DNA of 64,000 bases from Desulfitibacter alkalitolerans DSM 16504 (GTDB taxonomy: Bacteria; Bacillota; DSM-16504; Desulfitibacterales; Desulfitibacteraceae): NCBI RefSeq assembly GCF_000620305.1, contig NZ_JHVU01000024.1, forward strand, positions 62,001 through 126,000. The letters are read 5' to 3'. The stretch's first letter is position 1. Every line of letters begins with the position of its first letter. The notes below the pieces were generated by a model, which saw nothing but the letters and a program-made list of their open reading frames with translations, searched no databases and was not told the origin of the DNA. The position numbers and the translations under genes are program-made. Below are positions 16,697-24,095 of the stretch, one piece after another.

Positions 16697-17707
16697 TTAT
16701 TTTCTATAACCACACGTGTTGCGTATGATAAGCTGTGGTTCCAAAAGAGTATGAATTGGTTTTATATTATCCGGTCCTTTATCTATCATTTGAATTAACC
16801 CTTCTACTGCTAATCGCCCTATCCTTGATTTGTCCTGCGCCACTGTTGTTAAACCTATCCTTTTATGACTACTCATGACAACATCATCGTATCCAATAAT
16901 TGCAACGTCTTCAGGAATGCTTAATCCCATATCCAGAATTGCTTCCATAACTTTAAAAGCCATAACATCATTAGTTACAAATATAGCAGTAGGTGGAGCT
17001 TGCATTTTTAACAATTCCTGTGTGGCCTGGTATGCATATTTGGGACTGAAAGATTGATCTTTAACGTAATCAGAGTTAACAGCCAATCCAGCCTCGTGCA
17101 ATGTTTCTTGGTAGCCAAGAAATCTTTCATAAGCCGTAGAAATTGTATCAGGCCCAGAAATATATCCTATCTTTTTATGTCCCAAATCTAAAAAATGACT
17201 TACAGCCAATTTTGCTCCCTGTTTATTATCCGTAACAATAAAACTTGCTTTTTTAAGTTTAAGTCTTGAGTTTATGAATATAACAGGATAATTATTAGCA
17301 ATAAGCTCCTCTGCTTTCTTGTCCTTAAGTTTTATAGAAGCGAAAATAATTCCATCAACTCTTCTTTGCTGCAAAAATTCAATATAAAAATTTTGAACAC
17401 TTTGTACATGATCAGTGTTACACAAAATTATTTCATAGCCTAATTCCTTTGCTTCATCGATTATATTCTTAGCAATTTCGCTGTAAAAAGAGTTAACAAT
17501 ATCAGAAACTATGAGACCTAAAGCATTGGTTTTTCGCAACGCCATACTTCTTGCAACATGATTGGGGTGATATCCTAATTCCTTTACAGCTTTCAGCACC
17601 TTCTCTTTTGTATCAACATTAATATAGTGATGTCCATTCAATACTCTGGAAACAGTGGTTTGTGAAACTCCAGCCCTTTTGGCTACGTCTTTCGCAGTAA
17701 ATCTCAT
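16697..17707 (-). CDS. LacI-family transcriptional regulator
   Basis: The 336-residue repressor has an N-terminal LacI helix-turn-helix, TAKDVAKRAGVSQTTVSRVL, with the hinge helix around NHVARSMA. A periplasmic-binding-like effector domain follows (residues 60-330), with the usual GLIVSDIVNSFYSEIAKN and IIGYDD stretches. AAGGAGG lies eight bases before the ATG at 17707; a TTG two codons earlier is a less likely start. It is upstream of the TRAP operon in the same direction, and candidate operators lie in front of dctP and the second MoaD-AOR pair. The effector is probably a sugar or sugar acid. Confidence 0.92.
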   Translation of the reverse strand: MRFTAKDVAKRAGVSQTTVSRVLNGHHYINVDTKEKVLKAVKELGYHPNHVARSMALRKTNALGLIVSDIVNSFYSEIAKNIIDEAKELGYEIILCNTDHVQSVQNFYIEFLQQRRVDGIIFASIKLKDKKAEELIANNYPVIFINSRLKLKKASFIVTDNKQGAKLAVSHFLDLGHKKIGYISGPDTISTAYERFLGYQETLHEAGLAVNSDYVKDQSFSPKYAYQATQELLKMQAPPTAIFVTNDVMAFKVMEAILDMGLSIPEDVAIIGYDDVVMSSHKRIGLTTVAQDKSRIGRLAVEGLIQMIDKGPDNIKPIHTLLEPQLIIRNTCGYRK

Positions 17708-17732
17708 ATGCAATTCCTCCTTGTATACTATG

Positions 17733-17777
17733 AGCAGCCCCCGATTTGGACGTTAATTTCCAGTTGGGACATTGCTC
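17733..17777. repeat. Inverted-repeat segment in the lacI leader
   Basis: GAGCA (17733-17737) and TGCTC (17773-17777) enclose a stretch with CCCC and GGG runs (CCCCCGATT and AGTTGGGAC). It looks more GC-structured than its surroundings and could be an insertion-sequence remnant or a leader hairpin. Confidence 0.3.
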
Positions 17778-17814
17778 ATTTTTTAATGTAGATCTTTAAC
17801 AACTACAACAACAA

Positions 17815-17948
17815 GTTATTCATCGTAGCAGGGCTTGTGGGTATGTGGGCAATGCTTTAGCATTGTCCAAGCGATTGTGGACCCTGTGGGCAGGTGCGCA
17901 GCAGCTGTCCACAAGTCCACATGAGCGGCATATCCACAAGCCAATAAC
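17815..17948. repeat. Palindromic element C, at the IS110-A insertion point
   Basis: Outer arms GTTATT (17815-17820) and AATAAC (17943-17948), then GGCTTGTGG (17832-17840) and CCACAAGCC (17934-17942), enclose two inner hairpins. One is GGCAATGC with GCATTGTCC. The other is GTGGAC with GTCCAC around GTGG/CCAC. The shape is a cruciform of about 134 bp. The IS110 copy begins at its right foot. Confidence 0.7.
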
Positions 17949-17949
17949 T

Positions 17950-18280
17950 AATATGCTATCTTTTTTAAAAAGGGTTTACAGTCCTGGGATGTCTTTGGGA
18001 AAATATAGCCAAAGGTGTCTACCAAGGGAATGTTCCATTTCCTCCAGTTGCCCCGTTATAGGGTGTCTTCCATTTTTAGAGTGTTCCCCTGGCCCCATGT
18101 TATAGACCTACACGCTGACTGTTTCCCGGTTTGCCTCTCCCTCTGTTAGCAGACGGAGGCCAGTGCACCGAGGGGATCCGGTGTATTCCTATAGCTCGCA
18201 AGGCTGTCGTTCATGGGTTTCCCAGGGACATCCCAAGACTGTAGACATCTATATATTTTAAAGTGAAGGAGGTGATTAAG
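17950..18280 (+). ncRNA. Left-end non-coding region of IS110-A, probable bridge RNA locus
   Basis: About 330 bp lie between the inferred left end and the transposase start. IS110 elements with a long left non-coding end are known to encode a bridge (seeker) RNA there that pairs with target and donor DNA. I could not work out the guide loops by eye, so only the location is proposed. Confidence 0.4.
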
Positions 18281-19528
18281 ATGTCTAACCCTTTGTTTGT
18301 CGGTATCGATATAAGCAGCAAGGACAATGTTGTTTGTTGTTTGTCTAATGATGATGAAAAGCGTCCTATAAGCCGGTTTAGTGTTTTTAATAATAGACCT
18401 GGTATTTTTGAGCTTAAGGATCGTATCAACCAGTTGGTTAGTAAACATGATTTTGATAGAATACTTTTTGGTTTAGAGCACACCGGTTGCTACTCTACCC
18501 ATGCTGCCATCTACTTGCATCGCCATTTGGACTTTGCCTGCCCTGATGTTAAGGTCTACATGTTTAACCCTAGTCTGATTAAGGAGTTTAAAAAGGCTCA
18601 TTTCTTGGATGCTCCTAAAAATGATAGGTTCGATGCCTGGTATATTGCTGCTAGGCTTAAAAGTGGCTATCTGCCTCATCCTTTTACTTGGAGTGAACCT
18701 TTGATGGCTCTTCAAAGGCTTACTCGGGCCAGGTACCACCTCATGCAGGCTCTAGTACGTGAAGCTAATTTTCTTATGTCTAACCTGTACCTGAAGTGTA
18801 GTGATTACTCTTTAGTCTTTTCTAACAAGTTATCTGCTACTTCTCTGGCTGTTTTGGAAGAGTTTGAGTCCGCTGAGGCTCTAGCAGATGCTTCTTTGGA
18901 TGATCTGATGGAGTTTTTAATTCAGCATGGTAAAAACCGCTTTGATGATCCTCAGGCTGTTGCTAAACAGTTGCAAAAGGCTGCTCGTTCTTCTTACAGG
19001 TTGCCCAAGGCCATGTCTGATTCTGTTAACTTGGCCATGGCCTCTAGTATTAGGGTTATTAGAACAATCCAGGAACAGCTGCAGTCTTTGAAAAAGGCTA
19101 TTGAGGACCATTTAAAGACTATTCCTCAAACTCTAGATTCTGTTCCGGGTATCGGTCCTATTTTTGCTTCTGGTATTATTGCTGAAATTGGTGATATCCA
19201 TCAGTTTGACAGCCATAAACAGGTAGCTAAGTTAGCTGGTCTTGCCTGGACCCAAAATCAGTCTGGTGATTTTACTGCTAGTAGTACAAGGCTTATTCGC
19301 TCTGGCAACCGCATTTTAAGGTATTACCTTATTGAGGCGGCAAGCAGTGTTCGGGTGCACGACCCTGTTTTTGCCGAGTATTATGCCATGAAAAAAGCGG
19401 AGCCTAAGCAGTATGCTCATAAACGCGCCCTTGCTCTTACTGCCCGTAAACTGGTACGGTTAGTCTTTTTTCTGCTGAAGTCTAACCAACTCTACCAACC
19501 GAAAGGGGGAAACCGACAATTAAATTAG
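18281..19528 (+). CDS. IS110-family transposase (DEDD and Tnp20 domains), copy A
   Basis: The 415-residue recombinase has an N-terminal DEDD RuvC-like domain (FVGIDISSKD, LEHTG, DRFDAWYIA) and a C-terminal Transposase_20 domain (TLDSVPGIGPIFASGI; serine in NQSGDF; RSGNRILRYYL). It moves the element as a circle guided by a bridge RNA. AAGGAGGTG lies seven bases before the ATG at 18281; an in-frame GTG at 18263 overlaps this site. The frame is intact, so the copy may be active. It is related to the transposase at 31157 but clearly not identical. Confidence 0.95.
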   Translation: MSNPLFVGIDISSKDNVVCCLSNDDEKRPISRFSVFNNRPGIFELKDRINQLVSKHDFDRILFGLEHTGCYSTHAAIYLHRHLDFACPDVKVYMFNPSLIKEFKKAHFLDAPKNDRFDAWYIAARLKSGYLPHPFTWSEPLMALQRLTRARYHLMQALVREANFLMSNLYLKCSDYSLVFSNKLSATSLAVLEEFESAEALADASLDDLMEFLIQHGKNRFDDPQAVAKQLQKAARSSYRLPKAMSDSVNLAMASSIRVIRTIQEQLQSLKKAIEDHLKTIPQTLDSVPGIGPIFASGIIAEIGDIHQFDSHKQVAKLAGLAWTQNQSGDFTASSTRLIRSGNRILRYYLIEAASSVRVHDPVFAEYYAMKKAEPKQYAHKRALALTARKLVRLVFFLLKSNQLYQPKGGNRQLN

Positions 19529-19722
19529 AATAGACCAAAGCTCAGGATTCCTTCCACCTATTTATTGTTATATTTGTAATAAATATACTTGTCATAGGGT
19601 GGGCTTGTTTAGTGTTGCCTTTTTTAGGCAAGCACCCCCTTTTGTGCAGCGAATTCTTTGAAAAATTTCCAATTACCTACTTGACATCATACCGCTGCTC
19701 TAATAGATTTAAGGCTGTAAAA

Positions 19723-19736
19723 TGTGTGCGTATTCA
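19723..19736. promoter_or_regulatory. LacI-family operator 3 (second AOR promoter region)
   Basis: TGTGTGCGTATTCA read on the minus strand is TGAATACGCACACA. It shares its first nine bases with operator 2 in front of dctP. It lies about 30 bp past the end of IS110-A and 250 bp before the second MoaD gene. Confidence 0.55.
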
Positions 19737-19936
19737 TATTTGTTTTTATTCGTCAATTAATTTAAAATTCCTTCTTTAAAAATAATTTTTTAAAGAAATT
19801 TTCAAAATATTTTTTGCAATTATAAGCTTTTATATATCAAGCTTTTCAGAAGCAAGGAGGGATTTTAAGATTTTTGCAAGAAAATTAAAGCTTTAAGGAA
19901 GGAAAATAAAAACATATGAAGAATCTTAACTTAATA

Positions 19937-19950
19937 TGCGAGCGTATTCA
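19937..19950. promoter_or_regulatory. LacI-family operator 4 (second AOR promoter region)
   Basis: TGCGAGCGTATTCA, on the minus strand TGAATACGCTCGCA, matches operator 2 at 12 of 14 positions. It ends 37 bp before the start codon of the second MoaD gene. An 18-bp palindrome, TTTTAGAAAATTCTAAAA, follows at once (19951-19968). Confidence 0.6.
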
Positions 19951-19987
19951 TTTTAGAAAATTCTAAAATATGTAAGGGGGTGCCTTT

Positions 19988-20221
19988 ATTAAGATTACTA
20001 TTAAGTGCCACGGAGGAATTGAAAAGTTTTCTAAACTTACTAATAAAATAGAAACTTTTACAGTTCCAGATAAAATTAGCGTTAAATCACTGTTAGATTT
20101 TTTGTCTTTTCCTAAGGGCTCTGTAGAAATAATTACTGTAAATAAAAAGCTAGCATGTTTAGAAACAGAAATAAGTGAAGGAGATACTGTTGATTTATAC
20201 CCTATATTTCCAGGAGGATAA
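19988..20221 (+). CDS. MoaD/ThiS-like protein with ATT start, partner of AOR 2
   Basis: The frame encodes 77 residues ending in IFPGG, the sulfur-carrier Gly-Gly tail. It has no ATG, GTG or TTG upstream of residue 40: an in-frame TAA (19973-19975) is followed only by GGG GGT GCC TTT ATT. AGGGGG (19975-19980) sits seven bases before ATT at 19988. The product then begins (M)KITIKCHGG, which aligns with the start MKVTLKH of the paralogue at 10961. So ATT is the probable start codon, as known for infC. The gene precedes AOR 2 by 28 bp and is surely cotranscribed with it. Confidence 0.8.
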   Translation: MKITIKCHGGIEKFSKLTNKIETFTVPDKISVKSLLDFLSFPKGSVEIITVNKKLACLETEISEGDTVDLYPIFPGG

Positions 20222-20249
20222 CACAAAACAAAGTTAGGAGGCCAATTAA

Positions 20250-22133
20250 ATGGCATATGGCTATATGGGCAAGAACTTGATTGTAGATTTAACAGACCAA
20301 AGTTTTCAAATTGATGAAAAAGATGAGTTGTTTTATAGAAAGTATTTTGGAGGTCCTGGTATAGGTGCCTATTATGCACTTAAATATATTAAACCTGGAA
20401 TAGATCCATTATCCCCAGATAATGTTCTAATCTTTAGTACAGGCTTGCTGACTGGTACACCAGCACCTGCCATACCTAGATATACTGTTTGTGCTAAATC
20501 TCCATTGACAGGAGCTGTTGGAAGGTCAGAGGCTGGGGGCTTCTGGGGTCCTGAACTAAAAAAGGCTGGATTTGATGCTGTAATAGTAAAAGGAAAATCC
20601 AAAAACCCAGTATATCTAAAAATTGAAGATGGAAAATATTCTATAGAGGATGCATCCCATATCTGGGGCAAAACAACTCATGAATGTCAAGAAATTATAA
20701 GAGAGGAAATGGGTTTAAGGGCTAGAGTAGCACAGATTGGCCCAGGCGGAGAGAACCAGGTTCTGTATGCTAACATTGTTAATGAATTAGCTCACTTTAA
20801 CGGCAGAAATGGTATGGGTGCCGTAATGGGTTCAAAGAACCTTAAAGCAATAGCTGTAAAGGGAAGTAATAAAGTTCAATGCATGGATTCTGATAAGGTT
20901 AAAGAAATGACCAGGTGGGTTTCTACCAATATGAATGACCATCCCCTTGCCTACGGTTTGTACCGCTATGGAACATCAGCTGGCATTGCCGGCAATAATG
21001 CTGGCGGCGGCCTGCCGACAAATAACTGGCAGGAAAATACCTTTGAAAAAGCCTCAGCAATAAATGCAGATAAAATGGAAGAAATTCTTATTCAGAGAAA
21101 AGGCTGCTTTTCCTGTCCAATACGATGCAAAAGAGTGGTTCAAATAAAAAAAGAAAACTGTATTGTTGATCCTGTCTTTGGCGGTCCTGAATATGAAACA
21201 CTGGTCTGCCTGGGTTCTAACCTGGGAATTGGAAACATGGATATTGTGGCAAAAGCTAATGAATTATGTAATAAATACACTCTGGATACTATTTCCCTGG
21301 GTATGACAATATCCTTTGCCATGGAGTGTTACGAAAAAGGGTTAATAACTAAAAATGATACCGATGGTATTGAATTGACCTTTGGCAATGAAGAAATTAT
21401 TTTGAAGCTTATTGAGGATATTGCATTAAAGAGAGGCTTTGGTGGCAAATTAGCCATGGGTTCAGTAAGATTGGCAAGGGAAATAGGAAAAGGTGCAGAT
21501 AATTTACTTCTTGAAACAAAAGGCCAGGAAATACCTGCACATGATCCTAGAATAAAAACAGGTCTAGGATTGCAGTATGCCCTGGCAAGTCACGGTGCAG
21601 ACCATTGGAATGCCCAGCATGATCAATTATTTCAAGAAAGCGGTTCTCTTGGTCTTAAAGGAGTAGAGCCCCTGGGCATACTTGAACCGGTTCCTGCCAG
21701 CCAGCTTTCTCCTGAAAAAGTACGCTTATATCACTACACCCATCTGCTTACTATAATGTATGACTGTCTAGGTATTTGTACTTTTGGTTTTGTTTCCAGG
21801 AGCATTGCTACCCTTGAAATGCTATTTGACATGACAAAGGCAGTTACAGGCTGGAACACAAGTTTATGGGAAATGCTCAAAGCTGGCGAAAGAGCATCAA
21901 TCATGCTTAGAGTATTTAACAACAGAGAAGGGTTTTCCAGACAAGATGATACCCTGCCTAAAAGACTATTTGCACCCATTCCTACAGGTCCTTTAGCAGG
22001 CAAAAATCAAATTAGTGAAGATGATTTTAATAACGCCATCTCTTTATACTACCAAATGGCTGGACTAGATGAAAATGGCAAACCGCTTCCCGGCAAATTG
22101 CATGAGCTTGATTTAGGATGGCTAACACAATAA
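20250..22133 (+). CDS. Tungsten-containing aldehyde:ferredoxin oxidoreductase (AOR family), copy 2
   Basis: The 627-residue enzyme is a full-length AOR. It has a tungstopterin-binding N-terminal domain (RNGMGAVMGSKNLKA), iron-sulfur ligands CFSCPIRC plus the late cysteine in CLGICTFGF, and the conserved HDPRIKTGLGLQYAL. GGAGG precedes the ATG. It shares the MoaD partner arrangement with copy 1 but differs throughout, so the two may have different aldehyde substrates or be used in different conditions. LacI-type operators upstream tie it to the catabolic cluster. The tungstate importer in the window would supply metal. Confidence 0.95.
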   Translation: MAYGYMGKNLIVDLTDQSFQIDEKDELFYRKYFGGPGIGAYYALKYIKPGIDPLSPDNVLIFSTGLLTGTPAPAIPRYTVCAKSPLTGAVGRSEAGGFWGPELKKAGFDAVIVKGKSKNPVYLKIEDGKYSIEDASHIWGKTTHECQEIIREEMGLRARVAQIGPGGENQVLYANIVNELAHFNGRNGMGAVMGSKNLKAIAVKGSNKVQCMDSDKVKEMTRWVSTNMNDHPLAYGLYRYGTSAGIAGNNAGGGLPTNNWQENTFEKASAINADKMEEILIQRKGCFSCPIRCKRVVQIKKENCIVDPVFGGPEYETLVCLGSNLGIGNMDIVAKANELCNKYTLDTISLGMTISFAMECYEKGLITKNDTDGIELTFGNEEIILKLIEDIALKRGFGGKLAMGSVRLAREIGKGADNLLLETKGQEIPAHDPRIKTGLGLQYALASHGADHWNAQHDQLFQESGSLGLKGVEPLGILEPVPASQLSPEKVRLYHYTHLLTIMYDCLGICTFGFVSRSIATLEMLFDMTKAVTGWNTSLWEMLKAGERASIMLRVFNNREGFSRQDDTLPKRLFAPIPTGPLAGKNQISEDDFNNAISLYYQMAGLDENGKPLPGKLHELDLGWLTQ

Positions 22134-22151
22134 CCAGTAGGATTTAGTAAA

Positions 22152-22203
22152 AAAGTAGTGAGGTAAGAAAAATTGTGCTTGTTTCTTACTGCACTACTTT
22201 TTG
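22152..22203 (+). terminator. Terminator of the moaD-AOR 2 operon
   Basis: AAAGTAGTGAGGTAAGAAA and TTTCTTACTGCACTACTTT form a long, nearly perfect stem followed by T residues. Confidence 0.85.
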
Positions 22204-22248
22204 ATTATTTCTATACATACTTTTAAACTCAATCTATTATTCGCCTGC

Positions 22249-22905
22249 CTACTTGCCTAAAATTTTCATAAGAATTTTTCTTCCATTGTCTGACAACCCC
22301 GAATCATCTATTTCATCCCGAAGCATAGCTAGTGTTCCGTATCCGCCAACATACCCATTAATACGGGCAGCTGCTGTAGATTTAACAAAATCCTGAAAGT
22401 CAGGATAAATTGCCCTTAACTCCTTCATCAGTTCAGGAATTCTCTGTAAATAGTATTTCTGGTGATAGTCTTCGGCTGGATAAAAGGTATCCAGCTTAGC
22501 CACTTCAGTATAAATCTTTTTGCCTGTTTTTCTTGCAAATTCACTTTTTGAATTCATAATAGTTTCTTTTTGCTCGTCATTATTATAGAAAAAGATAGAC
22601 ATGTACTGCCTTGACCAGGAACCTCTTGTAGGGTTATGGCTTTTCCAGAAAAGATCTAATAGGTCTTTCAATGATACTAATACTGGATTAAATTCAACCT
22701 CCAGGGTTTCTGTATGGTCACCCATATTCCTGTAAGTAGGATTAATGGTTGTTCCACCTGCATATCCTACAGTAGTGCTAACGACTCCCTTTATTAACCC
22801 AAACTGGGCATCAGGACCCCAAAATCAGCCTAATCCAAAGACAGCCTTTTCCAGTTTATCAGGTATATCCAAATCAATTTTAGGCTTACTGTGGTGTTGT
22901 TCCAT
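22249..22905 (-). CDS. msrA: Peptide methionine sulfoxide reductase MsrA, probable selenoprotein
   Basis: The 218-codon frame reduces S-methionine sulfoxide in proteins. Codon 27 is TGA (22825-22827) and lies exactly where the catalytic cysteine belongs: the translation around it is FGLG-U-FWGPDAQFG, matching the family motif GCFWGPE. Downstream, VGYAGGTTINPTYRNMGDHTE and YHQKYYL are typical MsrA, and the frame is intact on both sides. No cysteine occurs anywhere in the protein, so selenocysteine would be the only redox residue. A short TGGG/CCCA hairpin with GGTCC near its apex lies about 7-21 bases after the TGA and could be the bacterial SECIS. The gene starts three bases after the msrB stop. 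Known clostridial MsrA selenoproteins support this; a nonsense mutation is the alternative. Confidence 0.85.
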
Positions 22906-22908
22906 AGT

Positions 22909-23371
22909 CTACTCACCTTTAACCTTTTCCTTTTGTTCATCCCTTTTAAAATCCATTGCAGCAGAGTTTATACAATAGCGCTTACCTGTAGGTTTTGGTC
23001 CATCATCAAAAACATGACCTAAATGACCTTCGCACCGTGCACACAATACCTCAGTTCTTTCCATGCCCAGGGATTTATCTGTTTTTGTTGTAATACTTTC
23101 ATCTGAGTAAACATCATAATAGCTTGGCCAGCCTGTTCCGGAATCAAATTTCTTGTCTGAGGTGAACAATAGATTCCCACAGCCTGCACAGTAATATTTA
23201 CCCTTTTCCTTGAGCATAGTACTTGTTATTTACGAAGGGTCTTTCTGTTCCCTTGTGCCTTAGTACATAATAAGCTTCCGGGTCAAGTTGTTTCTTCCAT
23301 TCCTCATCAGTTTGTTTGATGGTTTCTCGTTTTTTAACGCCAATAGCTTCATTTTCTTTAGAATTGCCCAT
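22909..23371 (-). pseudogene. msrB: Peptide methionine sulfoxide reductase MsrB, frameshifted
   Basis: The N-terminal 57 codons (start ATG at 23371 behind GGAGGT; stop at 23198) give EEWKKQLDPEAYYVLRHKG then TERPF, typical of the MsrB start. The rest of the enzyme lies in the +1 frame (22909-23217). It holds zinc ligands CAGCG and [21 protein letters not shown], and the catalytic cysteine in [11 protein letters not shown]. The frames cross near 23206-23217, between KYY and LKEKGKYYC. One extra base would explain it. It may be a recent inactivation, a sequencing error or recoding; no ribosome site supports separate translation of the second part. Confidence 0.8.
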
Positions 23372-23452
23372 AAAACCTACACCTCCCGTTTGTTATTTAT
23401 TATTTTACCCCAATTAAACTAATTTTTTTGTGAATTTTATATGTTTTTATTT

Positions 23453-24070
23453 TTACTTTCTACATGTAGCCACTGCTAAATAGTACTTCTTGCCTGGTAT
23501 AGGTTTTTCAATGACTATGTCCTTCTGTAAAAAAATTTCAACCTCATTGAAGTTTTTTTCTAATAGCTTCTGAAATTCTTCTAATGTGTATTGAAAAAAG
23601 TGAAAGGGGCAGGTGCAGGGCTTATTCCGGCCTTGTCCCAGGGGTGTTGAGATTATAAGCAGACCATCATCTTTAAGCACTTTTTTAAGATTTTCTATGA
23701 AAGCCTCATCCTGCTCTAGATGTTCTATGGTTTCAAAGCTTATTATTGAGTCAAAAAGCCCCACACTTTTATGCAAATTTGTGTCCAGGGCATCGCCTAA
23801 CACAAAATTAGCTTTTGGGTGGAAATAGTACCTTCTGGCATATTCTATGGAAGCTGAATCACTGTCAAGTCCAATCATTTCCTTTACCAGCCATCTTCCT
23901 GGGCCCTTTAAAATAATTTCACTTCCATAGCCTACTCCACAGGCAATGTCCAATACCCTTCCCCATACAAAACTGCCTGCAAATTTATACCTGGCAACAT
24001 GTTCCATTAATAATCCATTACGAGGATTCATGTTTTTTGGTACTACCCTTTCATCTCTTGGATCTACCAT
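23453..24070 (-). CDS. Class I SAM-dependent methyltransferase
   Basis: The protein of about 205 residues has the Rossmann methyltransferase fold. Motif I is VLDIACGVGYGSE, motif II is the acidic end of MIGLDSD, and motif III lies around GDALD and FDSIISFETIEHL. It is closest in style to UbiE/Coq5-like small-molecule methyltransferases; the substrate is unknown. The ATG at 24070 has GGGAGG twelve bases upstream; an ATG at 24106 has no ribosome site and overlaps the preceding gene by 11 bp, which is still possible. Confidence 0.85.
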   Translation of the reverse strand: MVDPRDERVVPKNMNPRNGLLMEHVARYKFAGSFVWGRVLDIACGVGYGSEIILKGPGRWLVKEMIGLDSDSASIEYARRYYFHPKANFVLGDALDTNLHKSVGLFDSIISFETIEHLEQDEAFIENLKKVLKDDGLLIISTPLGQGRNKPCTCPFHFFQYTLEEFQKLLEKNFNEVEIFLQKDIVIEKPIPGKKYYLAVATCRK

Positions 24071-24095
24071 AACAGACGCTAACCTCCCGTTCAGT

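Larger units (their letters stand above)
17950..19694 (+). mobile_element. IS110-family insertion sequence, copy A
   Basis: The element is inferred to run from just after a CT dinucleotide (17948-17949) to just before a CT (19695-19696), as IS110 elements lack terminal inverted repeats and recombine at a short core. The right end has a TTGACA (19681-19686). If the ends are joined with one CT between them, TTGACA stands 17 bp from TATCTT of the left end, the junction promoter expected for the circular form. The right-end block GGGCTTGTTTAG followed by TTTTTTAG is also found in copy B. Boundaries are inferred, not proven. Confidence 0.7.

Noticed and set aside
19918-19968. Short leader peptide (16 codons from the ATG at 19916) before the second MoaD gene
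   Set aside because: It has a weak ribosome site and overlaps the LacI-type operator; no attenuation structure such as a codon run is seen.
20250-22133. Second AOR as a recent tandem duplicate of the first
   Set aside because: The two proteins differ along the whole length, so this is an old duplication or separate acquisition.
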